Shown here: positions 62,818-64,000 of the stretch, piece by piece
How positions within the stretch are numbered: position 1 is the first letter of the stretch
Layout: every line of letters begins with the position of its first letter
NCBI GenBank assembly: GCA_963738615.1
Contig: CAVTXI010000004.1
Location: 744,001-808,000, forward strand
DNA from: CAVTWY01 sp963738615
GTDB taxonomy: Bacteria; Pseudomonadota; Gammaproteobacteria; Burkholderiales; Burkholderiaceae_C
Direction of reading: 5' to 3'
DNA: 64,000 bases
Notes under the pieces: generated by a model
Database searches by the model: none
Seen by the model: the letters and a program-made list of their open reading frames with translations, nothing else
What the model was told of the DNA's origin: nothing
Translations under genes and position numbers: made by a program

Positions 62818-64000
62818 CTAGTTGCAGTGCCACCCGACGCCGGGAGTGGGCCCAGACATGTCGGCTCGCCGCTCGAGCCACGGTTCGGCCACGGCACCCT
62901 GTGCCATCGTGTAGGAAGAGACAACTAACTGCCCGCCCCAATCGCCGTTCGCGCTGCCGTGGCAGTTGAACACCGCCTGGCCCGTCGGGCTGAACCGAAG
63001 CCCCCGCCGCCACCTAAGTATGCAGGTCGCTCCTGCAACCAATGCGTCGAAACCGCGGCCGTGAAGGTGCCCGTGATCGCGTCGAACGGCAGCCGGCTCA
63101 CGCTCATCACTCCGTGATACGAGTAGACAGATATAGCGCGGTCGTAGCTCGACTGATAGGCGTACTGGGTGCCGAAGTACAGATGGTCCAACCCGAAGTA
63201 CGTGTCGAACAGTGGGTGGTCCGAACCGCCGATCGTCGTCGGGCTCGGTGACGCCACGCGCGTAGCGGCCATGAAGTCCCCGGTCGACTGGTCGAATCGT
63301 GCCAGGGTGAACTCCAGCGGGTCGATGTCGTAGCCGCCGCCGGGTGTCCAGAACGCGACCCAACGTCCGCTTGGGTTGAGCGCGATCCTGCCTGTGTAGA
63401 GTCCCGACCGCGCGACCTGATCGAGCACGACAAGGCGCTGGGATACGACAGCACCGGTCTGTGGGTCCAGTCCGATGACGGCGACGAGGTTGGCATCCAC
63501 TGCGAGCATCCACTCCCCCGTTGGGTCGACGACAGCCTCGCCGACACGCACCGCAGTCGCGTAGGACCCGAGCTTCTCGCCCACGAGGCCCGTGCTGCTG
63601 TCGAAGGTGTAGGCATGGATCGCTGCTGGTTCGACGAAGTACACCGGTGGCCGGTCGGCGAGAACACCATCCGGCCGCTTTCGAGCCTTTGGGGCGGGCC
63701 CTGTGGTGTCAGCGCCAAGTCGCTCTCGATGCGGAACGTCCATAGCCAGGCAGTGCTCGCCTCGTCATAGATGGCGCGGTAGGCGAATCGGGCATCTGGC
63801 GACACCATCGAGCCCGATGGAGTTCCGGCACTTCGCGCACGGTGGTCGCGCCGGTCGCGAAGTGGGTCGGGACGATTCGAAGCCCTGCGCTTCCGCCGAG
63901 CGAGAAGAAGTCGATCGACCTCGTCGGCGCAGCAGGCGGCATCGGCGATCGCCGCGGCAGCGTCGTCACTTCCGGGACCGGCTGGTCGACCGCACGGACA
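62818..64000 (-). CDS. Beta-propeller protein (lactonase/YVTN-like), frameshifted, N-terminus off the window
   Basis: The gene enters from beyond 64000 through a Pro/Arg-rich stretch, then reads FFSLGGSAGLRIVPTHFATG, VSPDARFAYRAIYDEASTAW, VDPTGEWMLAVDANLVAVIG, LNPSGRWVAFWTP and FSPTGQAVFNCHGSANGDWG, ending at 62818. These are propeller blades of the 'D/SPxGR' kind. Frame breaks near 63815, 63660 and 63010 interrupt it; each side continues the blade pattern, so sequence error is likely. The layout resembles the lipoprotein at 34659. Signal and lipobox, if present, lie outside the window. Function unknown. Confidence 0.7.

Overview
The window is a high-GC, densely packed bacterial chromosome segment. 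The family mix (TRAP and peptide ABC transporters, family III CoA-transferase, PQQ alcohol dehydrogenase, paired LysR regulators, glutathione transferases, M81 'MlrC' proteins) suggests a betaproteobacterium of the order Burkholderiales; this is inference from gene content, not a phylogenetic result. No rRNA, tRNA, CRISPR array, complete insertion sequence or prophage was seen, and no gene-free gap reaches 300 bases.

Layout. 1-4.8 kb: selO (C-terminus outside the window), msrA, an unknown protein, a VOC protein and an amidase. 5.0-9.5 kb: one very large TIR - nSTAND1 NTPase - WD40 gene, the most striking element here, followed by a perfect inverted repeat. 9.6-18.3 kb: a second amidase, an S9 peptidase and a complete dipeptide-type ABC transporter (binding protein, two permeases, fused double ATPase). 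18.3-26.5 kb: LysR, GST and a CmcJ/NvfI-like oxidoreductase, then an exported Rieske protein with a PQQ alcohol dehydrogenase, an aldehyde dehydrogenase with a divergent LysR, and a glyoxalase I. 26.5-34.7 kb: a glutathione/epoxide catabolic operon (SDR, two GSTs, class II aldolase, epoxide hydrolase, VOC) divergent from a CoA-transferase and an M81 protein. 36.1-41.4 kb: GntR regulator, TRAP transporter, RraA-like aldolase and PfkB sugar kinase, a sugar-acid uptake and catabolism unit. 41.4-44.7 kb: hydrolase, SDR, cupin dioxygenase and an arsR-arsI operon. 44.7-57.2 kb: mostly single hydrolytic and oxidative enzymes (truncated and intact class C hydrolases, M81, TauD, sulfatase, GST, tannase, M20 peptidase, RCC1-like protein, DUF1003, nitronate monooxygenase). 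57.3-61.5 kb: XRE/AbiEii-like toxin-antitoxin pair, CoA-binding protein, metY and a NERD-domain protein. 61.6-64 kb: a hydrolase and a beta-propeller protein running off the end.

Many genes that should be intact are broken by single-base shifts (selO, msrA, both amidases, the TIR gene, the ABC binding protein, a GST, a LysR, the class II aldolase and two propeller proteins). In each case checked, removing or adding one base restores the family sequence and makes the whole gene length a multiple of three. Most are one-base insertions. This pattern fits residual sequencing error better than mass gene decay, so these genes are annotated as CDS spanning the shift, with the shift stated.

Themes: import and breakdown of peptides and amides; import of sugar acids; oxidation of alcohols and aldehydes in the periplasm and cytosol; glutathione-dependent handling of electrophiles; organoarsenical resistance; and three separate candidate defence loci.
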